NCBI GenBank assembly: GCA_002702705.1
Contig: PABH01000028.1
Coordinates: 232,140 to 296,139, forward strand
DNA length: 64,000 bases
Reading direction: 5' to 3'
Source: Anaerolineaceae bacterium
Lineage (GTDB): Bacteria; Chloroflexota; Anaerolineae; Anaerolineales; Anaerolineaceae
Shown here: positions 17,306 to 25,093 of the stretch, piece by piece
Numbering within the stretch: position 1 is the stretch's first letter
Layout: every line of letters starts with the position of its first letter
Program-made: the position numbers and the translations under genes
The notes under the pieces: model-generated
What the model was told of the DNA's origin: nothing
The model's database searches: none
What the model saw: only the letters and a program-made list of their open reading frames with translations

Positions 17306-18712
17306 TTAATCCGGAAATTCAAAAAACAACCTTCTGCGAATTAATGCCCAAATTAACAAACCATACACGGGAAGGTATTCTGCCCATAATACCCATTTCC
17401 AATTTTGATTTATATAAAGAAGGTAGGATAGTGATACCGTGATAGAAAACCATAACCAGGGACTTCGAAGTGGTTTTTCGGCAAGGATGGTAATGAAGGG
17501 GATCAATAAAACCAAATACCAGGGATGAACTGTTGCTGAAAACAGCAAAAACAAACCATAACCAATCAACATGGCTTGTAAGGTTGTGTAAAAAAGTTTA
17601 TATGGGTCAGTAATCTTCCGAAATTTCTGTTTAAAAGATACCGATACCCAGCTTAATAAACCAACAAAAATAATCATCGATACCAATCGGGTGATTTGTA
17701 CCAGTTTTTCATTAGATAACCATTTAATGGGTAAGTAATTCATCAATCCGGATAATAAAGAGAAAGTGCTGCCATTAAACTGCCAATATTGAAGGTAAAT
17801 TCGAACAGCTCCCAATACCCCCGTACCATCCATTACACCAAATAAACCCAATCCGGCGGATGGAACAAAAACAAAAATACCTGCAATGGTAACCAACATT
17901 ACGATTATTGTCCTTCGCCAACCCCAAAACCAGAATAAGATCGGCACAAACAAAAGTGGCCAGCCTTTGGTTAAAACAGAAGCAGCAAACAAAATGCTTG
18001 ATAAATTTAAAAAGAGTTGTTTTGAATGGTTTTCTAAAAAGCTTTTTAACAAAAAATACAGGCTGGTAATTACGAAAAACATCATTAAGAAATCAATATG
18101 AGCACCCAATGTGGATTCAAAAATTATCAATGGATGCCAGGCATAAATCAAAACCAGGCTTGGGTTACGTTTCATTAGTTGGAGTATTTTATAGATGACG
18201 ACGGCTGTAAATAAATCTAATAACACCGTGGATAACCGAAAAGCCATCACGGACTGTGGAAAAATTTTCGTGATAAAACCGAAATAAGCCTGAGCAGTTA
18301 ATAGATAGGGAGATGCCATCCAGTTATGATTTACCAGCAGCCGTTCTTTAATTTCGTATCCATCCAACAATGGGTTATTCACTGCAAACAAATAAGGGCT
18401 GACACCGAAATTGATCAAATGACCGTCCCAAATATAGCGGTATACATCGTCAGATAGTAAAAAATCGGAAAATAGAAAGACCACACGAAATATCACTGCT
18501 CCCAAAAAAATCCAACCCGGGTTTATCGGTTTTTTTTGCACAGACCAAACCATACCCAAATACGGTATGACGAACAAGTAAAAAATTAATATTAGGTTTG
18601 GTGTGTTTACCGAACCAACTTCAGACAAAAGGCTAGCATAAATCAATAAAATCAGGGTAATAACAGCGGCAAAAAAATAAAGTAAACCTTTATTTTGGAA
18701 AGAGGGTTCCAT
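17306..18712 (-). CDS. GT-C fold polyprenyl-phosphate-dependent mannosyltransferase-like protein
   Basis: A 468-residue protein with about 11-12 membrane helices. The first outer loop holds LSDDVYRYIWDG (about residues 86-97), the hallmark acidic loop of GT-C enzymes, followed by HLINFGVSPYLFAVNNP. These features place it with bacterial mannosyl/glucosyltransferases that use lipid-linked sugars outside the membrane. It is the last gene of a three-gene unit (GT2, DUF2064, GT-C), starting 11 nt after the upstream stop; no clear ribosome site is seen. The GT2 at the head of the unit probably makes the polyprenyl-phosphate sugar donor. Confidence 0.8.
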   Translation of the reverse strand: MEPSFQNKGLLYFFAAVITLILLIYASLLSEVGSVNTPNLILIFYLFVIPYLGMVWSVQKKPINPGWIFLGAVIFRVVFLFSDFLLSDDVYRYIWDGHLINFGVSPYLFAVNNPLLDGYEIKERLLVNHNWMASPYLLTAQAYFGFITKIFPQSVMAFRLSTVLLDLFTAVVIYKILQLMKRNPSLVLIYAWHPLIIFESTLGAHIDFLMMFFVITSLYFLLKSFLENHSKQLFLNLSSILFAASVLTKGWPLLFVPILFWFWGWRRTIIVMLVTIAGIFVFVPSAGLGLFGVMDGTGVLGAVRIYLQYWQFNGSTFSLLSGLMNYLPIKWLSNEKLVQITRLVSMIIFVGLLSWVSVSFKQKFRKITDPYKLFYTTLQAMLIGYGLFLLFSATVHPWYLVLLIPFITILAEKPLRSPWLWFSITVSLSYLLYINQNWKWVLWAEYLPVYGLLIWALIRRRLFFEFPD

Positions 18713-18723
18713 GAGGTGCTTAT

Positions 18724-19398
18724 TTAAAGACCGGGTAAATTAGCTTGTGATAAATATTGGCGGGTGAAAGGCAGCCTTGTTTCAGGAATATTTTTTAAAT
18801 CCCCCACCAATCGTTTGAAATCTGAAAACGTATCAACATCATACCAGTGTGGTGTTTCTGCCAGGCTTAATCCCGCTTGTTTTACATTGGATTTTGTTTG
18901 TTCAAAGACTAAATTCGTACTCCAGTTTATATTTTGGAATAACCGCCGATTCAATTTTTTTAATCCAATTAAATAATATCCACCGTCATCGCCCGGGCCT
19001 AAGACAACATCATTTTTATCCAGATAATCAAGTGTTTTTACTAAATAATCTAAGGGTAGAGTGGGGCCATCCGCATTAAAGGCGATAATTTTTTTAAATC
19101 CGCGTTGAAATAATATTTCAAATGATTTTGTTAGGCATTCTCCGATATCAGATCCTTCTACGGTTAATAAAAGTGTGTTGGGTGGTGTAATACCCAAAAA
19201 ATAGGCTTCAGATTCAGGAGGAGAAATAGCTACCGCTGTTTGTGTATTCGGAACCTGACTTGTTAGGTGAATTGTGTCCCGCATTAATGCTTCAAATAAA
19301 TTGGCAGCTTGTTCTGGTGAAAATGGGGGGCATAAACGTGTTTTGGTTTTTCCAACCACAGGTTGTTTTGCCATTACAACGATAACGGAATCAGTCAT
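18724..19398 (-). CDS. DUF2064 / TIGR04282 family nucleotidyl- or glycosyltransferase-like protein
   Basis: A 224-residue GT-A-like protein. It opens with VIVVMAKQPVVGKTKTRL (Lys/Arg-rich nucleotide-binding loop) and has IIAFNADGPTLP and LGPGDDGGYYLIGL, all hallmarks of the DUF2064 family, related to CofC and MobA-type nucleotidyltransferases. Database models call it an arsenosugar-biosynthesis glycosyltransferase, but no arsM or radical SAM partner is here. It overlaps the upstream GT2 stop by one base (TAATG) and precedes a GT-C enzyme, so a role in making or transferring an envelope sugar is more likely. Confidence 0.8.
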   Translation of the reverse strand: MTDSVIVVMAKQPVVGKTKTRLCPPFSPEQAANLFEALMRDTIHLTSQVPNTQTAVAISPPESEAYFLGITPPNTLLLTVEGSDIGECLTKSFEILFQRGFKKIIAFNADGPTLPLDYLVKTLDYLDKNDVVLGPGDDGGYYLIGLKKLNRRLFQNINWSTNLVFEQTKSNVKQAGLSLAETPHWYDVDTFSDFKRLVGDLKNIPETRLPFTRQYLSQANLPGL

Positions 19399-20078
19399 TA
19401 AACACTCCTCCGGGTTTTCAAAATCAAACGTAAAATATGGTAGGTTGCCAAAATTGTTCCTCTTAGCGTTCCGCTGATTTTGGATTTTCCGCCATACCGT
19501 TGGTGATAACTGACCGAAATTTCAATCACTCGCCAGTTTCGGATAAACGCCTTGGTCATCATTTCTGTTGGCCATCCAAAAGTCATTTCTTGCATATCCA
19601 GGTCCAGTAATGCTTGGCGTCTTACTGCCCGAAATGGACTTAGATCCGTAGCTGGAAAACCATAAAGCTTTCGGATTAACCAAGCGGAAAGCTGGTTGCC
19701 AAATTTCTGGTGCCAGGGCATAGCACCTTTTTCCATTTCACCGGCCAGCCTGGACCCTAAAACCATTTGTGTGTCCTGGTTGTCAAAGGGTTTAATCAAC
19801 TGATCAATGAAAGTGGGATCGTCCGCACCATCCGCATCTAAAAAAACAAGCAGCTCATATTTTGCAGCCAAAACCCCGGCATAACAAGCATATCCATAAC
19901 CCCTTCGATTTTCGGTAATAACCCTTGCTCCTAAAGACAGGGCAATTTTAACTGTATTATCCTTACTTCCCCCATCTACAACGATTACATCATCTTTAAA
20001 AGATTCAGGAATTCGGCCGAGGACATAGCCGATACTTTCTTCTTCGTTAATCGCTGGAATGATAATACTGGTTTTCAT
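19398..20078 (-). CDS. GT2 glycosyltransferase (polyprenyl-phosphate sugar synthase-like)
   Basis: A 226-residue family 2 enzyme without membrane helices. It begins SIIIPAINEEESIGYVL, has VIVVDGGSKDNT for the nucleotide sugar, the metal-binding LVFLDADGADDP, and LSPFRAVRRQALLDLDM, which resembles DPMS-like enzymes that load mannose or glucose onto polyprenyl phosphate. It heads a three-gene unit with DUF2064 and GT-C proteins, a logical donor-synthase/transferase pair. A TATAAT-type -10 lies at 20115-20120 on the minus strand. Confidence 0.87.
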   Translation of the reverse strand: MKTSIIIPAINEEESIGYVLGRIPESFKDDVIVVDGGSKDNTVKIALSLGARVITENRRGYGYACYAGVLAAKYELLVFLDADGADDPTFIDQLIKPFDNQDTQMVLGSRLAGEMEKGAMPWHQKFGNQLSAWLIRKLYGFPATDLSPFRAVRRQALLDLDMQEMTFGWPTEMMTKAFIRNWRVIEISVSYHQRYGGKSKISGTLRGTILATYHILRLILKTRRSV

Positions 20079-20114
20079 AGATTTCTACTGGGTATTGAAA
20101 AGCACTTTTAATTT

Positions 20115-20120
20115 ATTATA
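20115..20120 (-). promoter_or_regulatory. -10 box for the GT2/DUF2064/GT-C unit
   Basis: A perfect TATAAT on the minus strand about 37 nt before the GT2 start. The -35 (TCGTCA, 16 nt upstream) is weak. Confidence 0.4.
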
Positions 20121-20206
20121 GGGTACAAATCTATTTTGACGAAAATCATGGATTAAAACAGGATCGTTTATAATGTTTAAACTGCTACAATTTGTTTTGG
20201 ATGATC

Positions 20207-20467
20207 ATGAATAAATTCGCATTTTTCTCAGATATACATGGCAATTATTACCATCACCCTCATATGTTACGATTGAATGGCAAATTACTCCTGAATGTAG
20301 CCAGTGTTGATAGTCATACCAATCTCATCCCCGATACACTAACCCGCTTTACAATTTTAGAATCATTTCAAGATAGAACCATCATCAATCAATATACCAT
20401 CCCGTATGATATTGAGTCACAAGAAAAAATTGACCGTGAACGAAACGTTCCAATGTTTCTTGAATAA
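20207..20467 (+). pseudogene. Remnant of a metallophosphoesterase with internal deletion
   Basis: The reading frame begins MNKFAFFSDIHGNYY, the exact N-terminus of YfcE/MJ0936-type phosphoesterases (SDIHGN holds two metal ligands). It then jumps within a few residues to a segment that looks like the C-terminal end of the same family: GKLLLNVASVDSHTNLIP corresponds in position to the usual 'DGKLLVNPGSVGxPR', followed by TRFTILES and NQYTIPYDIES. The middle, with the GNCD and GHTH motifs, is missing: 86 residues remain against about 160-250 in the family. This fits an in-frame internal deletion. It could instead be a small gene of new function. It converges on the next gene with a gap of only 7 nt. 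Confidence 0.6.
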
Positions 20468-20474
20468 AACCCGA

Positions 20475-20783
20475 TTACATTGATAAAGCCTGATCTTTAT
20501 CTAAGAGCCCTTTCGTATACGCCTTATGAACAATGTTCATAAAGCCCCTTCGTTTAAAATACAAGGCTGCGTAGTTTCTTTGTATATCGGTTCCATGAAA
20601 TAAATAATACTGTATTTGGTTACGACCTTCAGCAGTTCGAATAAGTGTCAAAGCATTATCAACTAATTTTAATCTAAGCAAATCAGCCCCTTCAGTTAAA
20701 TACCCCATTAATAAATCCACATCAGCTTTTGTACCCGATAACCCAATGTCTACATAATCTTGAAATTTTAATTTTTGAGTCAT
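20475..20783 (-). CDS. Small hypothetical protein
   Basis: A 102-residue soluble, charged, probably all-helical protein (MTQKLKFQDYVDIGLSG at the start, YYLFHGTDIQRNYAALYFKR near the middle). GGAGGT lies 4-5 nt before the ATG, so it is very likely translated. I do not recognise the family. It follows the padR-like gene on the same strand after a terminator-like hairpin, so the two may be linked by read-through. Confidence 0.6.
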   Translation of the reverse strand: MTQKLKFQDYVDIGLSGTKADVDLLMGYLTEGADLLRLKLVDNALTLIRTAEGRNQIQYYLFHGTDIQRNYAALYFKRRGFMNIVHKAYTKGLLDKDQALSM

Positions 20784-20800
20784 TTACACCTCCAAAATAA

Positions 20801-20827
20801 AAAAACACACTTTTTCAGCGTGTTTTT
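20801..20827 (-). terminator. Hairpin terminator downstream of the PadR gene
   Basis: On the minus strand a 10-bp stem with one mismatch (arms 20801-20810 and 20818-20827) has a 7-nt loop and is followed by a T-rich run. It lies between the PadR gene and the small hypothetical gene. Confidence 0.7.
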
Positions 20828-20852
20828 CTTCTCAATCATTGTTTTATGATAA

Positions 20853-21386
20853 TTACGCCGAAAGGTTTTTCCTTAAATCCGCCAGCCAAATCAATTCATT
20901 GGAATAAAATCTGATCCAGTTTTCTGAAATCGTTGACCATAATTTGTTTTCACGAGCACTTCGATCTGGAAAAGATTTTTTTCGTTCTGTCTGTTCTTTC
21001 ACCATCAATAACTGCATTTCTAATTCTTCCTGGTAACGATTCAGTAAATTTTCCAATTCATTATCAGTTAATTGATCTGCCCATGCTAATTGGATTAGGA
21101 ATGGATGACGTAATTGGGGGACTTGTGGTTCGGATAAGACCCAATCTCTTAACACCTTACTTCCTTTGTCGGTAATAGAATATATTTTTCGATCCGGTAA
21201 GTTTTCTTGTTCTTGAATTTCACGACTGACCAGCCCTGATTTGTGTAATTGAACCAGTGTACGGTAAATTTGATTATTATTTCCTGACCAGTATAAGAAC
21301 GTTGAATCAGAAAACATTTTTTTTATATCGTATCCTGTTAATGGCTGCCAAGATAACAAGCCTAAAATTGCGTACTGGATGGACAT
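20853..21386 (-). CDS. PadR-family transcriptional regulator
   Basis: A 177-residue PadR protein. The N-terminal winged helix is typical: YAILGLLSWQPLTGYDIKK, QIYRTLVQLHKSGLVSRE and KIYSITDKGSKVLRDW. The C-terminal part (about 95-175) is the helical Vir_act_alpha_C dimerisation domain. PadR proteins usually repress neighbouring transporter or detoxification genes and their own gene when no ligand is bound. A PadR-type ATGT-N8-ACAT operator lies at its own transcription start. No obvious regulated efflux gene is adjacent, so it may control itself plus the small downstream gene or distant targets. Confidence 0.9.
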   Translation of the reverse strand: MSIQYAILGLLSWQPLTGYDIKKMFSDSTFLYWSGNNNQIYRTLVQLHKSGLVSREIQEQENLPDRKIYSITDKGSKVLRDWVLSEPQVPQLRHPFLIQLAWADQLTDNELENLLNRYQEELEMQLLMVKEQTERKKSFPDRSARENKLWSTISENWIRFYSNELIWLADLRKNLSA

Positions 21387-21397
21387 TTTATCTCCTG

Positions 21398-21441
21398 TAT
21401 GTTAATAGTAACATAGTATCTTTAAAACATAGTGATGTCAA
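21398..21441 (-). promoter_or_regulatory. Sigma-70 promoter with PadR operator
   Basis: On the minus strand TTGACA (21441-21436), a 17-nt spacer and TACTAT (21418-21413) form a near-consensus promoter. The dyad TATGTTA-ATAG-TAACATA (21398-21415) overlaps the -10 and start point and contains ATGT-N8-ACAT, the established PadR recognition pattern. This arrangement predicts negative autoregulation of the gene 12 nt downstream. Confidence 0.8.
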
Positions 21442-21451
21442 GGGTTTAAAT

Positions 21452-21486
21452 CACTTACCACACCGATTTTTGAGGTGTGGTAAGTG
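21452..21486 (-). terminator. Hairpin terminator of the acyltransferase gene
   Basis: CACTTACCACACC (21452-21464) and GGTGTGGTAAGTG (21474-21486) form a perfect 13-bp stem with a 9-nt loop, directly after the acyltransferase stop and before the PadR promoter. The T-run is poor. Confidence 0.65.
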
Positions 21487-21505
21487 TGTGGGTGTAGAAA
21501 AATAA

Positions 21506-22246
21506 TTATAAATATTTTGGCACCATTTCTTTTGTTTGTTTTGGTAAGTCTTGTTGGTGGTTAACAACGTGTTTTAACCAGTGTTGATGATATAAAACAG
21601 CTACTTGCTGCATTAAATGTTTGCGAATTCGTTCTGATTCAATTCTAAACTCCGTTTCTGGGTGATACCGCACCAATTTTCCAACCGAAATGGTATTTGC
21701 TTGTGGGTTAATTGAGACTGGGCAAAAGAGTAAATTTTTTCCTTCCGTACGGTGATACAGCTTTGCAAGGTATAAAAAGCCTTCGAAAAATTGTTTTACC
21801 TCAAGCGAATAATCTTCCGCGTTTGGATTTTCCGGAAAAATGAGCAAATTTTCACCGGCTTTTAAGGCAGTGATACTTTGACGAAATGTTTCGATGATCT
21901 GTTCTGGTTTTTCACGATAGACAGGGACAGGATTGGTAAATTTCATTAAACGTACCAGCGTGGAAGCAATTAATCTTGAGGTAACTTCGCTAATCCATAA
22001 TGGCCAACCTAACCGTTCTTCAAAAAAGGTTTCCTGTACATACACCTGGCATGCTTTTTCATCCAACATATTGTAGATAATCCAGGGTCGATATCGGATG
22101 GGAAAAAATAACTGCATCACACTTGGACCGTAATTTTTTTCATGGTTAGCCACAAAAACAACCGGTTCATCCAAAGGAATCGGTTCCGTAAAAATTATGG
22201 TTGGTTTTGGATAAAATAATTTAGATAGTTCGATGATTTTTTTCAT
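21506..22246 (-). CDS. PlsC-like acyltransferase
   Basis: A 246-residue protein of the 1-acyl-glycerol-3-phosphate acyltransferase superfamily. Block I is VVFVANHEKNYGP (His about residue 35); the usual NHxxxxD acid is displaced, with Gly-Pro where Asp is expected. Block III is LLIFPENPNAED, a variant of FPEG. Such changes are seen in acyltransferases that act on unusual acceptors. There is no strong membrane helix. It follows a GT2 gene by 22 nt on the same strand, suggesting a glycolipid pathway in which one enzyme adds a sugar and the other an acyl chain. Confidence 0.7.
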   Translation of the reverse strand: MKKIIELSKLFYPKPTIIFTEPIPLDEPVVFVANHEKNYGPSVMQLFFPIRYRPWIIYNMLDEKACQVYVQETFFEERLGWPLWISEVTSRLIASTLVRLMKFTNPVPVYREKPEQIIETFRQSITALKAGENLLIFPENPNAEDYSLEVKQFFEGFLYLAKLYHRTEGKNLLFCPVSINPQANTISVGKLVRYHPETEFRIESERIRKHLMQQVAVLYHQHWLKHVVNHQQDLPKQTKEMVPKYL

Positions 22247-22268
22247 TCTTGTAACCTAAACACTTTTG

Positions 22269-22982
22269 TTATTTTCGATTTGCAGCTGAAAAGATCGCTC
22301 CCCATACCAGGTGAGGATTTTTTATTTTGGTGATTAAGATTTGTTTACCTTCTAATAAATATTCCCCAACCGCCTGCTTCAAACCAGTCTTTTCAACCTT
22401 AATGGGGTGTATCAAATTTGGTAAAAAGATTGATTTCACCCGTTTTCCCTGCTCGCGATAATGCAGGTTTAATATCGTTTCCACACCATATCCCGAATAT
22501 CGGATTGGATTTATTAATGCCAAAAAATCTTCCTTATAAACAACACGCTGTCCGGACAAAGGCCGATAGGGATCCAGCCATTCCGCGACTGAAATTGTTT
22601 CGCTGCGAATTGGAAAACCAATTACCATTTCAGTCTCCCGGTTTAAAAATGGGATTAATAACAACGAAATATGGTGGGTAGTTAAGTTCTTTAAATCCGC
22701 ATCAACAAAAAGTAGAATTTCTCCACTTGCTTGTAAAGCTGCGGTTGCCATTGCGTATCCTTTACCGCGGTTTTTCGGTAGTAATACGATATGAACATGT
22801 TCTAAATGCTGGTACCCACTTAGTATTTCGGATGTTTTATCTTTTGAACCGTCATCAACCGCAATCACCTCACTTATTAAAGGTGTGTTGATTAATGTGT
22901 CCATCACCCCGTTAATCGTATTTTCTTCATTATAGGCACAGACAATGGCTGTTATTTTTTGTTGGTTGATTTTTATTTCCAT
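22269..22982 (-). CDS. GT2 glycosyltransferase
   Basis: A 237-residue family 2 enzyme. ITAIVCAYNEENTINGVM opens the GT-A fold, VIAVDDGSKDKT binds the nucleotide sugar, and LLFVDADLKN carries the DxD metal motif. No membrane helices are apparent, so it is a cytosolic or peripheral enzyme of the kind that makes polyprenyl-phosphate sugars or glucosyl-glycerate. A ribosome site AAGGAG lies upstream of the ATG. It is co-transcribed with the PlsC-like gene. Confidence 0.87.
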   Translation of the reverse strand: MEIKINQQKITAIVCAYNEENTINGVMDTLINTPLISEVIAVDDGSKDKTSEILSGYQHLEHVHIVLLPKNRGKGYAMATAALQASGEILLFVDADLKNLTTHHISLLLIPFLNRETEMVIGFPIRSETISVAEWLDPYRPLSGQRVVYKEDFLALINPIRYSGYGVETILNLHYREQGKRVKSIFLPNLIHPIKVEKTGLKQAVGEYLLEGKQILITKIKNPHLVWGAIFSAANRK

Positions 22983-23107
22983 TATTAACTCCTTCTTTTT
23001 AAATTTATGTATTGATCGCTGCTTTTATTGATGTTTCAAGTTTAGGAAAATGGGAGATCTACCAACAGTGAACCGAGCCATCCAATAGTAGCTGCCCGGA
23101 TAAAAAC

Positions 23108-23139
23108 ATTAGCCAATCTTCACGTGAAGTTTGGCTAAT
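23108..23139. promoter_or_regulatory. 32-bp near-perfect palindrome upstream of histidine kinase
   Basis: ATTAGCCAATCTTCAC and GTGAAGTTTGGCTAAT are abutting half sites; 15 of 16 positions are complementary (single T-T mismatch). It lies between two divergent genes, so it is not a terminator. Its place about 40 nt upstream of a TATAAT at 23182-23187 suits an activator or repressor site. Confidence 0.65.
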
Positions 23140-23181
23140 TAAAAATGACGATCGAGATTATTGGATTATCTTGGAAAACAG

Positions 23182-23187
23182 TATAAT
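23182..23187 (+). promoter_or_regulatory. -10 box of the two-component operon
   Basis: TATAAT about 15-20 nt before the histidine kinase start, with a weak TTATTG-like -35 (about 23158-23163, 18-nt spacer). A poor -35 fits activation from the palindrome upstream. Confidence 0.5.
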
Positions 23188-23201
23188 CTTGTAGAGGAAA
23201 C

Positions 23202-24416
23202 ATGATGGAAAATTTGAGACCACACCGGCAAAAACTAAAATCCAGATACTTTGAACAGTCCTTAAGATTCCCGATTTCTTTGTTTTACCTTTTGGTTTTA
23301 ATGATTGTTATTGTTCAAAATATATTTTCCAATTACGGATTTTCCTCAATATCGCTTATCCAGTGGATTTTTATTGGGAGTGGTTTTTTAACTTTTATTA
23401 TTTTGGAAATCATTGAGTGGGTAGTTTATCCCAAACGGCCTTATTTTTTGCTAACGATTTTATTAACTGGGATCAGGATCATTGTTTTTTATTTTATTTA
23501 TATTTCAGAACCAACTGGGATTGGTTCATCGATTATCGGGTACATCCTCTATACCCTTTGTTTTTACATTAATCCATTAATTGTCTTGCCATTACTATTG
23601 GTGGTCCTTTATGCTTTTTACCAGGATATTCATTTGATATGGCAAAGAAGTGATTTCCAAATAGGTTATTTATACGAGTTATTTAGTTTTGTGATGTTTT
23701 ATTTAATTGCTGTCGTTATACGATTGGATGACCGGACAAGGCGTCAAAACCAAAGTATGGTTAACCAACTCGAACATTATGCAACAAATTCAATATCTCT
23801 TGGAAAACAAGAAGAGCGCAATCGGATCTCTAGGGATTTGCACGACAGTCTTGGTCATCAGCTCGTTGCGGTCAATATTCAGCTTCAAAAAGCAGTTGCT
23901 TACCGTGCTATAAACGCTGATGAAAGTTATGAATCCATAAACAAAGCCCAGCAGGCGACAAATGATGCGATTAAAGAATTACGTCAAACGATTAAAGATT
24001 TGCGAGAATATGAATCACAAACCAACCTGGAAGAGGACCTGAATAAAATCGTACAGAATGTGCGAGAAAATGGGTTGGAGGTTGATTATGACTTTACCGG
24101 CAATCCGAGTGCTTATCCCGAATTTACGTTGTTAACGTTAAAACAGATTATCCAAGAAGCTTTAACAAATATTGAAAAACACGCAAATGCAAGTTTAGCA
24201 TCCTTGAAAATTTCAGTTTCTCGAAAAAAGATAATTGTTAAAATTGAAGACAATGGGATTGGTTTTAATCCAAAAAAATTAAAAAAAGAAGGCCATTATG
24301 GTCTTTTAGGCGTAGAGGAAAGACTCAATGTGGTTGGTGGTAGAATGAAAATTCAAAGTAAATCAAATGTAGGCACAAAACTCATGATTGAACTCCCAAA
24401 AGATATATATGGTTAA
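23202..24416 (+). CDS. NarL-type sensor histidine kinase
   Basis: A 404-residue kinase. The N-terminal 175 residues hold about six membrane helices with almost no extracytoplasmic domain, so it probably senses a membrane or intramembrane signal. The HisKA_3 box QEERNRISRDLHDSLGHQ places the phospho-acceptor near His-214; HATPase_c follows with EALTNIEKHANA (N box), DNGIGFNP (G1) and GLLGVEERL (G2). The next gene, 11 nt downstream, is a NarL/FixJ regulator, its obvious partner. Start is ATG 23202 or ATG 23205; AGAGGA upstream suits the second slightly better. Confidence 0.92.
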   Translation: MMENLRPHRQKLKSRYFEQSLRFPISLFYLLVLMIVIVQNIFSNYGFSSISLIQWIFIGSGFLTFIILEIIEWVVYPKRPYFLLTILLTGIRIIVFYFIYISEPTGIGSSIIGYILYTLCFYINPLIVLPLLLVVLYAFYQDIHLIWQRSDFQIGYLYELFSFVMFYLIAVVIRLDDRTRRQNQSMVNQLEHYATNSISLGKQEERNRISRDLHDSLGHQLVAVNIQLQKAVAYRAINADESYESINKAQQATNDAIKELRQTIKDLREYESQTNLEEDLNKIVQNVRENGLEVDYDFTGNPSAYPEFTLLTLKQIIQEALTNIEKHANASLASLKISVSRKKIIVKIEDNGIGFNPKKLKKEGHYGLLGVEERLNVVGGRMKIQSKSNVGTKLMIELPKDIYG

Positions 24417-24427
24417 GGTGGAGAAAA

Positions 24428-25090
24428 ATGGATTCTGAAACCATTAACGTGATCATTGTCGATGATCAAGCACTTGTTCGAGAAGGAATCGCTTCACTTC
24501 TTGCCATTCAACCTGGAATTAACATCATTGGTACTGCTGAAAATGGAAAAGAAGCAATTCGTCTAACAAAACAATTAAATCCGAATGTGATTTTGATGGA
24601 TATTCGAATGCCTATCCTTGATGGCATTGAGTCGGCTCGATTAATTTTAAAAGAAAAACCAGAAATGATTATTTTGATGCTGACGACACTTGAAGATGAT
24701 GAGTATATTGTGAAATCATTAAAATCCGGGGCACGTGGTTATTTATTAAAAGATATGTTGGCATCAGATCTTGCTCAAGCGGTCCGTCTTGCTTTTCGCG
24801 GCGTTTTTCAATTATCACCCTCGGTAGCCGGTAGGTTAATTAACTTGAGTAATGAAAATGAAAAAACAGACCAACAAAACGAATATTCCGACCGGATTAA
24901 GGAATTAACACCGCGTGAAGTCGATGTGTTAAAATTAATCGCTACCGGGGCTACCAATAAAGAAATAGCCAATACATTATATCTAAGCGAGGGCACAGTA
25001 AAAAATATTGTTTCCAATATTTTTGCTTGTTTGGGTACTCGTGACCGTGTCCAAGCAGCGATCATCGCTATTCGTAATGGATTGGGTTAG
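24428..25090 (+). CDS. NarL/FixJ-family response regulator
   Basis: A 220-residue regulator. The receiver domain has the acidic pair in IIVDDQ, the phospho-acceptor Asp-58 in LMDIRMP and the conserved Lys in LLKDML. The C-terminal LuxR-type helix-turn-helix is LTPREVDVLKLIATG and NKEIANTLYLSEGTVKN. It should be phosphorylated by the kinase encoded just upstream. It may bind the long palindrome ahead of the operon. The convergent nucleotidyltransferase gene ends 3 nt away. Confidence 0.94.
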   Translation: MDSETINVIIVDDQALVREGIASLLAIQPGINIIGTAENGKEAIRLTKQLNPNVILMDIRMPILDGIESARLILKEKPEMIILMLTTLEDDEYIVKSLKSGARGYLLKDMLASDLAQAVRLAFRGVFQLSPSVAGRLINLSNENEKTDQQNEYSDRIKELTPREVDVLKLIATGATNKEIANTLYLSEGTVKNIVSNIFACLGTRDRVQAAIIAIRNGLG

Positions 25091-25093
25091 GCA

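Noticed and set aside
18724..19398. Arsenosugar biosynthesis cluster
   Set aside because: Only the TIGR04282-like gene is present; arsM and the radical SAM partner are absent and neighbours are glycan enzymes.
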